Assembly (NCBI GenBank): GCA_035622995.1
Contig: DASPUI010000180.1
Coordinates: forward strand, 1 to 6,377
Direction of reading: 5' to 3'
DNA length: 6,377 bases
Origin: DASPUI01 sp035622995
Lineage (GTDB): Bacteria; Verrucomicrobiota; Verrucomicrobiia; Chthoniobacterales; UBA10450
Positions 1 through 6,039 of this stretch are shown here, in pieces. The stretch's first letter is position 1, and every line of letters starts with the position of its first letter. Made by a program: the position numbers and the translations under genes. Under the pieces are notes generated by a model. It made no database searches. It was not told the DNA's origin and saw only the letters and a list, made by a program, of their open reading frames with translations.

Positions 1-638
1 TCGTGGATACGATCTTCGCGTTCGGTCAAAATCGCCAGCGTTGGAGTTTGAACGCGCCCGACCGGCGTCAGTTGAAACCCGCCGGTCTTGTTGTTAAAGG
101 CCGTCATCGCCCGCGTGCCATTGATTCCGACCAGCCAGTCGCTTTCGGACCGACAGACCGCCGCCTTGGCCAGCGGAATCATTTCTTCATTCGAGCGCAA
201 ATGTCCGAAGGCTTCGCGAATCGAATCCTGCGTCATCGATTGCAGCCACAGCCGTTTGACCGGCTTTTTGGTGTTCGTCGATTTGACCAGATAACGGAAG
301 ATCAGCTCGCCTTCGCGGCCGGCGTCGCACGCGTTGATCAAAAGATCGACATCTTTTCGTTGCATCAACCGCTTGAGCAGATTGAATCTCGCCTTGGTTT
401 TCTCAATCGGCCGGAGATCGAACGCCTCCGGAATGATCGGCAGGTTCGTGAAACTCCATTTGCCGCGTTTCACATCCATCTCCGGCGGCAACGCCAGTTC
501 GACCAGGTGACCGACCGCCGAGGAAATGATCGATTCCTCGCTCTCGAAATAATCATCCTGCTTTTTGAAGCCGCTGAGCGCGCGGGCGAGATCGGCCGCG
601 ACGCTGGGCTTTTCGGCGATGATGAGTGACTTAGGCAT
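1..638 (-). CDS. topB: DNA topoisomerase III-like type IA topoisomerase, N-terminal part (truncated by window edge)
   Basis: Type IA topoisomerases cut one DNA strand and pass another through it, acting in the cytoplasm on replication and recombination intermediates. The 212 visible residues begin MPKSLIIAEKPSVAADLARA, a TOPRIM start with the general-base Glu at residue 9. The metal-binding TOPRIM motif DAGREGELIF follows at 105-114. Two later blocks are VGINGTRAMTA (170-180) and VGRVQTPTLAIL (193-204). The EKPS opening, DAGREGE and GRVQTPTLA match the TopB/topoisomerase III branch; TopA usually has ESPAKAKTI and GRVQSVA. The catalytic tyrosine region lies beyond the left edge, so activity cannot be judged. 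The ATG at 638 is the natural family start, but no Shine-Dalgarno is visible upstream. It lies 32 nt after the dprA stop on the same strand and is probably co-transcribed. Family assignment is strong; TopB versus an atypical TopA is likely but not proven from half a protein. Confidence 0.88.
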   Translation of the reverse strand, partial: MPKSLIIAEKPSVAADLARALSGFKKQDDYFESEESIISSAVGHLVELALPPEMDVKRGKWSFTNLPIIPEAFDLRPIEKTKARFNLLKRLMQRKDVDLLINACDAGREGELIFRYLVKSTNTKKPVKRLWLQSMTQDSIREAFGHLRSNEEMIPLAKAAVCRSESDWLVGINGTRAMTAFNNKTGGFQLTPVGRVQTPTLAILTEREDRIH

Positions 639-670
639 TTGGAGGGCTTGAAAGCAGATCGCGGACGAGC

Positions 671-1771
671 TTAACCCAGCTTTACGAAATATTTCCCGGG
701 CAGCTGCTTAACGAGCCGCTTTAGCTCAAGGCGGAGGAGAGTAGAAGAGACTGTCGAACTTGGCAAATCGCATTTCGCCGCGATCCGGTCGATCGGCGTT
801 TCGGCCGAATCGATTGCGTCATAAACCCTTCGCTCGTCAGCAGACAGTTCCGGCAATGGCCGGAGGGCGGCTTGTGGCGACGGTTTTGTCTCCGGCAAAA
901 GAATTTGGAGATCGTCTAAAATATCGCTCGCATCCATCACCAGCTTTGCCCCCTGCTGGATTAATCGGTTCGAACCCATTGCGCTCGGCGCATTAATATG
1001 CCCGGGGACGGCATAAACCGATCGCCCCTGCTCCAGCGCTTGCGCGGCGGTAATGAGCGCGCCGCTATTCAAGCCGGCTTCGACCACGAGAATTCCGTGG
1101 CTCCAACCCGAGATGATCCGATTGCGCATCGGAAACGTTTGCCGGTCGGGGTCGACTTCCATCGAGAACTCCGACACCACTGCCCCGTTTCCGTTGCGAA
1201 TTTTTTCCGCCAGCGCGCGATTTTCCGGCGGATACAACTTTGATAATCCGGAGCCGATGACGGCAATCGTCCGGCCTTTTGCGGCCAGCGCACCTTGATG
1301 CGCGGCGGTATCGATTCCGCGTGCGAGGCCGCTGATCACCGTCAAACCAGCATAAGCAAGCTGATACCCGAGTTTTTTGGCTGATTCGGTTCCGTAATGG
1401 GTCGTTCGGCGGGCGCCGATAATGCCGATTGCATGCTGATCGCGCGGCTGCAATTCCCCCCAGACATACAGCACGATCGGCGGGGCATGAATTTCTCGCA
1501 GAGATTTCGGGTACGATTCCGATGTTTGCGTGATCACGTTCGCGCCGAAATCGCGAACCCGACCCAATTCGGCCGGAAGATCGATGATGGATTCCCAATT
1601 CGAAATTTGATCGGCTACTTCGTTGCCGATTCCCTCGACTTGCCGCAACTCGCTGCGCTTGGCGGCAAGCACGCGTTCCGGCTGCTCAAAAACGGCGAGT
1701 AGCTTTCGCAGCCGGACCGGCCCAACGGTCGGCAGCATATTGAGGGCGATACAGGCTTCGGTGGAATTCAT
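671..1771 (-). CDS. dprA: DNA-processing protein DprA (Smf)
   Basis: DprA protects incoming single-stranded DNA and loads RecA on it during natural transformation; it is a cytoplasmic Rossmann-fold protein. With the ATG at 1771 it has 366 residues, the normal length. Residues 1-60 form a helix-hairpin-helix-like N-terminal domain (LPTVGPVRLRKLL, QVEGIGNEVA). The Rossmann core runs from about 85 to 290 and contains GIIGARRTTHYG (116-127), SGLARGIDTAAHQGAL (147-162), VIGSGLSKLYPPEN (171-184), FPMRNRIISG (213-222) and SGALITA (236-242). Residues from about 308 to 366 form a winged-helix tail like the DprA C-terminal domain. An upstream in-frame TTG at 1819 would add 16 residues, but it is a poorer start and the added residues do not look like family sequence. 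The gene lies 60 nt downstream of ssb and 32 nt upstream of the topoisomerase gene. Presence of dprA alone does not prove competence. Confidence 0.96.
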   Translation of the reverse strand: MNSTEACIALNMLPTVGPVRLRKLLAVFEQPERVLAAKRSELRQVEGIGNEVADQISNWESIIDLPAELGRVRDFGANVITQTSESYPKSLREIHAPPIVLYVWGELQPRDQHAIGIIGARRTTHYGTESAKKLGYQLAYAGLTVISGLARGIDTAAHQGALAAKGRTIAVIGSGLSKLYPPENRALAEKIRNGNGAVVSEFSMEVDPDRQTFPMRNRIISGWSHGILVVEAGLNSGALITAAQALEQGRSVYAVPGHINAPSAMGSNRLIQQGAKLVMDASDILDDLQILLPETKPSPQAALRPLPELSADERRVYDAIDSAETPIDRIAAKCDLPSSTVSSTLLRLELKRLVKQLPGKYFVKLG

Positions 1772-1831
1772 CTCGTTGTTTCGGCGTTTGACACAACGCC
1801 GCTGCAACGCCGCGCACAAATTCGTCTCGCC

Positions 1832-2275
1832 CTAAAACGGAATTTCGTCGTCGTCTGGTTCGGCTGCGCCGGCTGGTTTGGGTGGCGGCACGGTTTTTCC
1901 GGCGGGACGCGATTGGCGATTCTGATCGCCGCCTTCAGTCGGACGGCTCCCCAGCAACTGCATCGTTTCGCCGATGACGCGCAATTTGGTTCGCTTCTGG
2001 CCGCTTTGCTTGTCTTCCCAACTGTCCATTTGCAGCCGGCCTTCGATGAAGACAGGCCGGCCTTTCTTCAAATATTCGCCGGCGATTTCCGCCAGCCGCG
2101 ACCACAAAACCACATCAACAAACGTGACCTCTTCGCGTTTTTCCCCGCTATCAAGCGTGTACTGACGATTGACTGCGAGACCGAGATCGCAAACTGCGCT
2201 GCCTTTCGGCGTGTAACGCACTTCGGGATCGCGCGTAAGATTTCCGAGGAGAATAACTTTATTAAAACTGGCCAT
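1832..2275 (-). CDS. ssb: Single-stranded DNA-binding protein SSB
   Basis: SSB coats single-stranded DNA during replication, repair and recombination and recruits partners through its acidic tail. The 147-residue protein has an OB-fold over residues 1-110, with the family opening FNKVILLGNLTRDPEVRYT, then FVDVVLWSRLAEIAGEYLKKG and VFIEGRLQMDSWED. A disordered Gly/Gln/Pro linker covers about 111-138. The protein ends in DDDEIPF, the conserved tip that binds partner proteins. Length and architecture are those of a normal bacterial SSB. The ATG at 2275 is the family start. It lies 18 nt downstream of rpsF, the usual rpsF-ssb pairing, but the next gene is dprA rather than rpsR. No clear Shine-Dalgarno precedes it, so translation may be coupled to rpsF. 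Confidence 0.97.
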   Translation of the reverse strand: MASFNKVILLGNLTRDPEVRYTPKGSAVCDLGLAVNRQYTLDSGEKREEVTFVDVVLWSRLAEIAGEYLKKGRPVFIEGRLQMDSWEDKQSGQKRTKLRVIGETMQLLGSRPTEGGDQNRQSRPAGKTVPPPKPAGAAEPDDDEIPF

Positions 2276-2293
2276 TCTGGGGTTCTAACGAAT

Positions 2294-2641
2294 TTATCGG
2301 GCGGCGGCGACTTTTTTCGCAGGCTTCTGTTTCTTCTCCTTTGGCTCCCTCTTTTCGCCCAGACGCTGGTAATGCTGGCGGTAAACCTCATGATCGAGTT
2401 TGAACTTCGAGCGCAGCTTCGTGATCAATTGCGGATCCGCCTGAAAAACAAAATTGACGTAGAACCCGGCATCGAGCGGCCCGGCCGCGTAAGAGAATTG
2501 GCGTTTGTCCATCTTTTGCACCTGCTCGACCTCGGCCCCTTCTTTTTTAAATTCGGACTCCAAACGCCCGACAATGTCGTGGGCCGATTCTTCCTTGCCC
2601 TGGGTATTGAGCACGAACAGCGCTTCGTATCGATTCTTCAT
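2294..2641 (-). CDS. rpsF: 30S ribosomal protein bS6
   Basis: bS6 is a small-subunit ribosomal protein that binds 16S rRNA together with bS18 in the platform. The 115-residue product starts MKNRYEALFVLNTQGKEE and carries the S6 block FSYAAGPLDAGFYVNFVFQA at about 48-67, including the beta strand that normally faces bS18. Residues from about 96 onwards form a basic Lys/Ala-rich tail with no fold predicted by eye. The ATG at 2641 overlaps the pth stop in an ATGA arrangement, typical of translational coupling. ssb follows after 18 nt. The usual downstream partner genes rpsR (bS18) and rplI (bL9) are absent from this window, so bS18 must be encoded elsewhere. Confidence 0.95.
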   Translation of the reverse strand: MKNRYEALFVLNTQGKEESAHDIVGRLESEFKKEGAEVEQVQKMDKRQFSYAAGPLDAGFYVNFVFQADPQLITKLRSKFKLDHEVYRQHYQRLGEKREPKEKKQKPAKKVAAAR

Positions 2642-3210
2642 GGTTCTTCGATTTTGTTGAAAGTGTTCATCGCGGAAACGAGGCCTTTGTCAATCGCGCA
2701 TTTCACCGCTTCGACCGCCCGATCGACGGTCGATTTTACCAGGCTTTTTTCTTCGTCAAAGAATTGGCCCAGAACGTAATCGGTCGCTCCCCGCTCCGGC
2801 GCCAGGCCGATTCCAACGCGCAGCCGCGGAATTCGGTCGGTGCCGAATTGGACAATGATCGATTCGAGTCCGTTATGCCCGCCGGTCCCGCCTTCCGTCC
2901 GCATTCGAATCCGCCCGAGCGGCAGCGCAAAATCATCGAGCACGATCAAAATTTCCTGTGGCGCAATTTTGTAAAACTGCGCGAGCGCGTGAAGCGGATG
3001 ACCGCTGCGATTCATGAAACTCATCGGTTTCGCCAAAAACACCTCGCCGGCTTTGGCTGTAAGCGCCTCCCACTTCGAGGATTTTTCCCATGCCGAGCCG
3101 AGCTGAACGGCCAGCCGATCGACCACCATGAATCCGATGTTGTGACGAGTGAGAGCGTACTCGGCACCGGGATTGCCAAGCCCGGCGACCAGGCGAATGG
3201 ACGCTTCCAA
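2638..3210 (-). CDS. pth: Peptidyl-tRNA hydrolase, TTG start
   Basis: Pth hydrolyses the ester bond of peptidyl-tRNAs released from stalled ribosomes, recycling tRNA in the cytoplasm. The 190-residue protein has GLGNPG (10-15) and TRHNIG (21-26) with the catalytic His at 23. KPMSFMNRSG (61-70) carries the tRNA-contacting Asn67, LDDFALPLG (91-99) the Asp equivalent to E. coli Asp93, and GGTGGHNGL (107-115) Asn113. All key residues are present. The first codon is TTG at 3210, directly after the rplY TAA. There is no ATG between that stop and the conserved GLGNPG block, so TTG is the most economical start; ATT at residue 5 is an alternative. rplY and pth share a reading frame, so stop-codon readthrough would make an L25-Pth fusion. 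The 3' end overlaps rpsF by 4 nt. Confidence 0.95.
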   Translation of the reverse strand: MEASIRLVAGLGNPGAEYALTRHNIGFMVVDRLAVQLGSAWEKSSKWEALTAKAGEVFLAKPMSFMNRSGHPLHALAQFYKIAPQEILIVLDDFALPLGRIRMRTEGGTGGHNGLESIIVQFGTDRIPRLRVGIGLAPERGATDYVLGQFFDEEKSLVKSTVDRAVEAVKCAIDKGLVSAMNTFNKIEEP

Positions 3211-3933
3211 TTACTTCTTGGCTTCTTTGGCGGCGGCCTTTGGCGCCGCTTCCTTCGATCCGCCCGCCGGCGCGGCCGGCGCTTCGCCTTCGGCCGGTTT
3301 CTTCTCGGTGATGACTTCCGGCCCGGCGGCTGCGCCTTCCGCTGCGACCGGCACCGGTTCTTCTTCCACCGCCGGTTCCATAACCGAGAATGCGGTCAAA
3401 TCGGCCTGGACCTTCGCCGCAACGCCCTGCGGAAGCTGAATATCGCGGACATGAATCGAATCGCCAATGTTCAAGGCGCTCACGTCCACCGTGATCCGAT
3501 CGGGCAAATCGCGCGGCAAACATTCGATCGTAAGCGAACGCAGATTCTGCTCGAGCAGACCACCGAAATTTTTGACGCCATTGGCAATTCCGAGCGCCTC
3601 CAGCGGAACGTCGGCTTGAATCTTTTCGTCCATCGAGACGGCATGAAAATCGATATGCAGCACGTCGCCTCCCACCGGCGAATGTTGAATTTCCTGCACC
3701 AGCGCGGTCCGGTTTGATTTTTCGCCGGCGATCTCGAGCTCGACCAGAATGTTTTCGCCGGAAGCGCGACTGAGCATCACGTGAATGTCGCGCGCGGCCA
3801 ATTGCAGCGGCTGCGGCTTTACTTTTGCGCCGTAAATGACGGCCGGAATAATGCCGCGCGACTTCAGCTTGCGAGCGGCGGAACGCCCGGTCGTGCTGCG
3901 CGGTTCAGCTTTAAGTTTAACCTGTTTTGCCAT
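3211..3933 (-). CDS. rplY: 50S ribosomal protein bL25, long Ctc/TL5 form
   Basis: bL25 binds 5S rRNA in the large ribosomal subunit; the two-domain version is known as Ctc or TL5. The 240-residue product has the L25 N-terminal domain at about 3-95 (RSTTGRSAARKLKSRGIIPA, VIYG, then HSPVGGDVLHIDFHAV). A second beta-rich domain covers about 100-188 (VPLEALGIANGVKNFGGLLE, RSLTIECLPRDLPDRITVDV). From about 190 the chain becomes a low-complexity Ala/Glu/Pro/Lys tail ending in AAAKEAKK, probably disordered. The ATG at 3933 lies inside the last codons of prs, giving a 17-nt overlap. No Shine-Dalgarno is apparent, so translation probably depends on ribosomes finishing prs. The prs-rplY-pth order is common in bacteria and supports all three calls. 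Confidence 0.95.
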   Translation of the reverse strand: MAKQVKLKAEPRSTTGRSAARKLKSRGIIPAVIYGAKVKPQPLQLAARDIHVMLSRASGENILVELEIAGEKSNRTALVQEIQHSPVGGDVLHIDFHAVSMDEKIQADVPLEALGIANGVKNFGGLLEQNLRSLTIECLPRDLPDRITVDVSALNIGDSIHVRDIQLPQGVAAKVQADLTAFSVMEPAVEEEPVPVAAEGAAAGPEVITEKKPAEGEAPAAPAGGSKEAAPKAAAKEAKK

Positions 3934-4864
3934 CGTTATCGATTTTGAACAGCGAAGAAACCGACTCGTCGTTATGGATCCGTTTCATGCCTTCTCCGAG
4001 CAACTCGGAGACACATTGCACTTTGATCGAAAAACCTTCGACCTGGCGCACCGGCGTGCTGTTGGTAGTTACTAGTTCCTTAATTTTCGACTTTTGCAAT
4101 CGGGTAATTGCAATATCCACCAGCACCGCATGGGAAACCGCCGCATAGATATCGAGCGCGCCGTGCCCTTTCAGAGTCTCAGCCGCTGAGCAAAGCGTGC
4201 CGGCGGTCTCGGTCAGGTCGTCCACCAGCAGAACATCGCAATCTTTGACCTCACCGATGACGTAAAGCGCTTCGGTTTCGGTCGCGCTTTTGCGCTGCTT
4301 GGCCACGATCGCCAGCCCGGCGCCGAGGGCCTGGGCGTAGGCCGACGCCATCTTTAACCCTCCGAGATCGGGCGAAACGACCACCGTTTTTCTTTTCAAT
4401 TTCTTCCGCAAATACTTGATCAGGACGGGCATCGAATAAAGGTGATCGACCGGAATATCGAAAAATCCCTGCACTTGTTGCGCGTGCAGGTCCATCGTCA
4501 AAACGCGGTTCACCCCGGCTGCGTACAATAAATTGGCAATCAGTTTGGCCGTAATCGGCACGCGCGGTTTGTCTTTCCGGTCCTGACGGGCATAACCAAA
4601 AAACGGGATAACGGCGGTGATCCGGTCCGCGCTCGCCCGCCGGGCCGCGTCCACCATGATCAAAAGCTCCATCAAATGCTCGTTGCTCGGCGGCGACGTC
4701 GGTTGAATGAGAAAAACGTCGCGGCCACGAACGTTCTCTTCGATTTTCACGTAGGTTTCGCCGTCGGGAAACGAGCTGATCGTTGCTTCGCCTAACGGAA
4801 TCCCGATGTATTTGCAGATCCGTTGGGCCAGATCGCGATTGGCCGATCCGGTGAAGACCTTCAT
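3917..4864 (-). CDS. prs: Ribose-phosphate pyrophosphokinase (PRPP synthetase)
   Basis: Prs makes PRPP from ribose 5-phosphate and ATP, feeding purine, pyrimidine, histidine, tryptophan and NAD synthesis. From the ATG at 4864 it has 315 residues, the usual length. Motifs in order: FPDGE (32-36), YARQDRKDKPRVPITAKL (91-108), DLHAQQVQGFFDIPVD (125-140) with catalytic-region His127, SPDLGGLKMA (164-173), the flexible-loop KQR at 189-191 matching E. coli Lys194/Arg196, and the PRPP loop VDDLTETAGT (214-223). The last has Glu219 where the usual VDDxIDTxGT has Asp. An in-frame ATG at 4885 would add seven residues (MFALQPE); the later start was chosen because MKVFTGSANRDLAQ aligns with the usual family N terminus. 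Neither start has a good Shine-Dalgarno. It heads the minus-strand housekeeping block, with rplY overlapping its 3' end. Confidence 0.95.
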   Translation of the reverse strand: MKVFTGSANRDLAQRICKYIGIPLGEATISSFPDGETYVKIEENVRGRDVFLIQPTSPPSNEHLMELLIMVDAARRASADRITAVIPFFGYARQDRKDKPRVPITAKLIANLLYAAGVNRVLTMDLHAQQVQGFFDIPVDHLYSMPVLIKYLRKKLKRKTVVVSPDLGGLKMASAYAQALGAGLAIVAKQRKSATETEALYVIGEVKDCDVLLVDDLTETAGTLCSAAETLKGHGALDIYAAVSHAVLVDIAITRLQKSKIKELVTTNSTPVRQVEGFSIKVQCVSELLGEGMKRIHNDESVSSLFKIDNDGKTG

Positions 4865-4899
4865 TTCTGGCTGGAGCGCGAACATTTGAGCGGCGCTAG

Positions 4900-4906
4900 G
4901 TTAGGC
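4900..4906 (+). other. GTTAGGC integron-core-like heptamer between intI and prs
   Basis: The 91-112 nt between the intI stop and the prs start holds no gene, convincing terminator or obvious promoter. It does contain GTTAGGC, an exact match to the GTTRRRY core of integron attachment sites and identical, in the same orientation, to the heptamer at 6040-6046 on the other side of intI. Flanking bases differ between the two copies, so identity stops at exactly seven bases. It may be a recombination scar or secondary site of the integrase, or chance. Confidence 0.3.
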
Positions 4907-4976
4907 GGACGAGATCGACGTTGGCAAATCAAGAATGCTGGCCGAATCACTTTTCCCGCTTGCCCGCAAATCTTGC

Positions 4977-5969
4977 TCAATCCAGCGGGCTGCGAACGCC
5001 CATTCCCGGTTTGTTGAGCACATGGGTGTAAATCATCGTCGTAGCTACGTCTTTGTGGCCGAGTAATTCTTGAACGGTTCGGATGTCGTAGCCGTTTTCG
5101 AGCAAGTGCGTGGCAAATGAATGCCGGAATGTGTGGCAACTCGCTGGCTTGTTAATTCCCGCTTCTCGAATCGCCTGCTTCACTGCCCGCTGCAAAATGC
5201 GTTCGTCGATGTGGTGTCGCTGCTCCCAAGTTCGGTTCGTAATCGGGTCTGTTGCAACCGTGCGGTGCGAAGCCGGAAAGAGGTATTGCCAGGCAAGTTC
5301 TTTGGCGGCGTTCGGATATTTTCGAGCGAGTGCAAACGGAAGATTCACTTCTCCCGCACCTGCGCTCAAATCCTCACCATGAAGATCCGCGACTTTTGCG
5401 ATCTGTTTTCGCAAGGCTTCAACAAGAAATACCGGCACCATCGTGCGGCGATCACGTCCACCTTTGCCTTCACGCAGTGTGATTTGAAGATAGCCTAGAT
5501 CGATGTCTTTCACGCGGAGGCGAACGCACTCCATCACTCGCAATCCGCTGCCGTAGAGCAGGTGAGCCATCAGGCGGGGTGTTCCGGTCATTCGGCTGAG
5601 CACCTGCCTAGCTTCGTCTTGAGTTAAAACGACTGGCACTTTCTTTGGCCGTTTCGATCTGACGATGTCATCAATCCATGGCAGTCGCTCTTTCAACACT
5701 TCCTGATAGAGAAACAGAAGAGCCGAGAACGCCTGATTTTGCGTCGAGGCGGCAACATTCATTTCAGTTGCCAAATGGCTCAGAAAAGCCTTCACTTCTT
5801 CGGCACCCATTTCCTGAGGATGCCGAACCCCATGAAACCGAATGTAGCGTTTGATCCAATCGACATAAGCCGATTCGGTGTGAGGACTGTAGCGGTTTGC
5901 GCGCAATGTCTGCCGAACACGATCGAGCAATTTTGGCGCACCTTTGGCGGGAACGGGGGATGGTTGCAT
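4977..5969 (-). CDS. intI: Integron integrase (tyrosine recombinase, IntI family), apparently intact
   Basis: IntI recombines attI and attC sites, capturing or shuffling gene cassettes; attC is used as folded single-stranded DNA. The 330-residue protein has a SAM-like core-binding domain at about 12-95 (LRANRYSPHTESAYVDWIKR). The catalytic domain carries Arg144 (YGSGLRVMECVRLRVKD), Lys169 (LREGKGGRDR), His279 and Arg282 (SCHTFRHSFATHLL), His305 (ELLGHKDVATT) and nucleophile Tyr314 (TMIYTHVL). Residues about 209-253 hold the integron-specific insert (LPFALARKYPNAAKELAWQY, then RRHHI-like EQRHHIDE) that separates IntI from XerC/D-type recombinases. The C terminus VRSPLD is also typical of IntI. 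The ATG at 5969 is preceded by AAGGCGG, a better ribosome site than the neighbouring housekeeping genes have. It reads away from the cassette gene, the usual layout. No truncation or frameshift is visible. Confidence 0.95.
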   Translation of the reverse strand: MQPSPVPAKGAPKLLDRVRQTLRANRYSPHTESAYVDWIKRYIRFHGVRHPQEMGAEEVKAFLSHLATEMNVAASTQNQAFSALLFLYQEVLKERLPWIDDIVRSKRPKKVPVVLTQDEARQVLSRMTGTPRLMAHLLYGSGLRVMECVRLRVKDIDLGYLQITLREGKGGRDRRTMVPVFLVEALRKQIAKVADLHGEDLSAGAGEVNLPFALARKYPNAAKELAWQYLFPASHRTVATDPITNRTWEQRHHIDERILQRAVKQAIREAGINKPASCHTFRHSFATHLLENGYDIRTVQELLGHKDVATTMIYTHVLNKPGMGVRSPLD

Positions 5970-5973
5970 CTTG

Positions 5974-5980
5974 CCGCCTT
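5974..5980 (-). promoter_or_regulatory. Shine-Dalgarno-like AAGGCGG upstream of intI
   Basis: On the minus strand AAGGCGG lies 4 nt before the intI ATG, or about 7 nt if only AAGG is counted. It supports the start at 5969. The housekeeping genes to the left show no comparable site, which fits a separate origin or a different translation strategy for intI. Confidence 0.4.
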
Positions 5981-5989
5981 TTTACCCGC

Positions 5990-6010
5990 TCTTCCCTCTA
6001 GAGGGCAAGA
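5990..6010. repeat. Near-perfect palindrome in the intI-attI spacer
   Basis: CCCTCTAGAGGG at 5994-6005 is a perfect 12-bp palindrome. TCTT on its left and AAGA on its right extend it to ten base pairs per arm, with a single unpaired C at 6006. It begins 21 nt upstream of the intI start codon, between intI and the attI core. It could be an operator for a dimeric regulator, an integrase-binding site or a hairpin in the intI leader. There is no T-run beside it, so a terminator is unlikely. Confidence 0.55.
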
Positions 6011-6029
6011 AATATGCGACAAGTTGCCG

Positions 6030-6035
6030 TATAAT
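6030..6035 (+). promoter_or_regulatory. Candidate -10 box TATAAT facing the cassette
   Basis: TATAAT is an exact sigma70-type -10 hexamer on the plus strand, 13 nt upstream of the cassette ATG. No good -35 box is seen at 16-19 nt spacing (sequences there resemble AAGAAA or CAAGAA) and there is no extended TG motif. If used, transcription would begin near 6042, giving a leader of only about 7 nt. It may be a cassette promoter (Pc-like), or chance in an AT-richer patch. Confidence 0.3.
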
Positions 6036-6039
6036 TCTC

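Noticed and set aside
3..629. Plus-strand open frame of 208 codons at the left edge
   Set aside because: It is antisense to the topoisomerase gene, which has unmistakable family motifs; the plus-strand product has none.
1913..2779. Plus-strand open frame of 288 codons opposite ssb, rpsF and pth
   Set aside because: It spans three conserved minus-strand genes and shows no motif or plausible start context.
2764..3717. Long plus-strand open frame (317 codons) opposite pth and rplY
   Set aside because: It lies antisense to two clear conserved genes, its translation is Arg/Phe/His-rich without a recognisable fold, and it is explained by the GC-rich codon pattern of the minus-strand genes.
4924..4972. 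Direct repeat GCAAATC at 4924-4930 and 4966-4972
   Set aside because: Seven bases twice in a short stretch with no other supporting structure; likely chance.
4886..4976. Rho-independent terminator or strong promoter between intI and prs
   Set aside because: Only tiny inverted repeats such as TTGC-CC-GCAA are present, without a T-run, and no -35/-10 pair with acceptable spacing was found.
5121..5498. Plus-strand open frames inside intI as possible antisense genes
   Set aside because: They fall entirely within the integrase coding region and have no recognisable domain or ribosome site.
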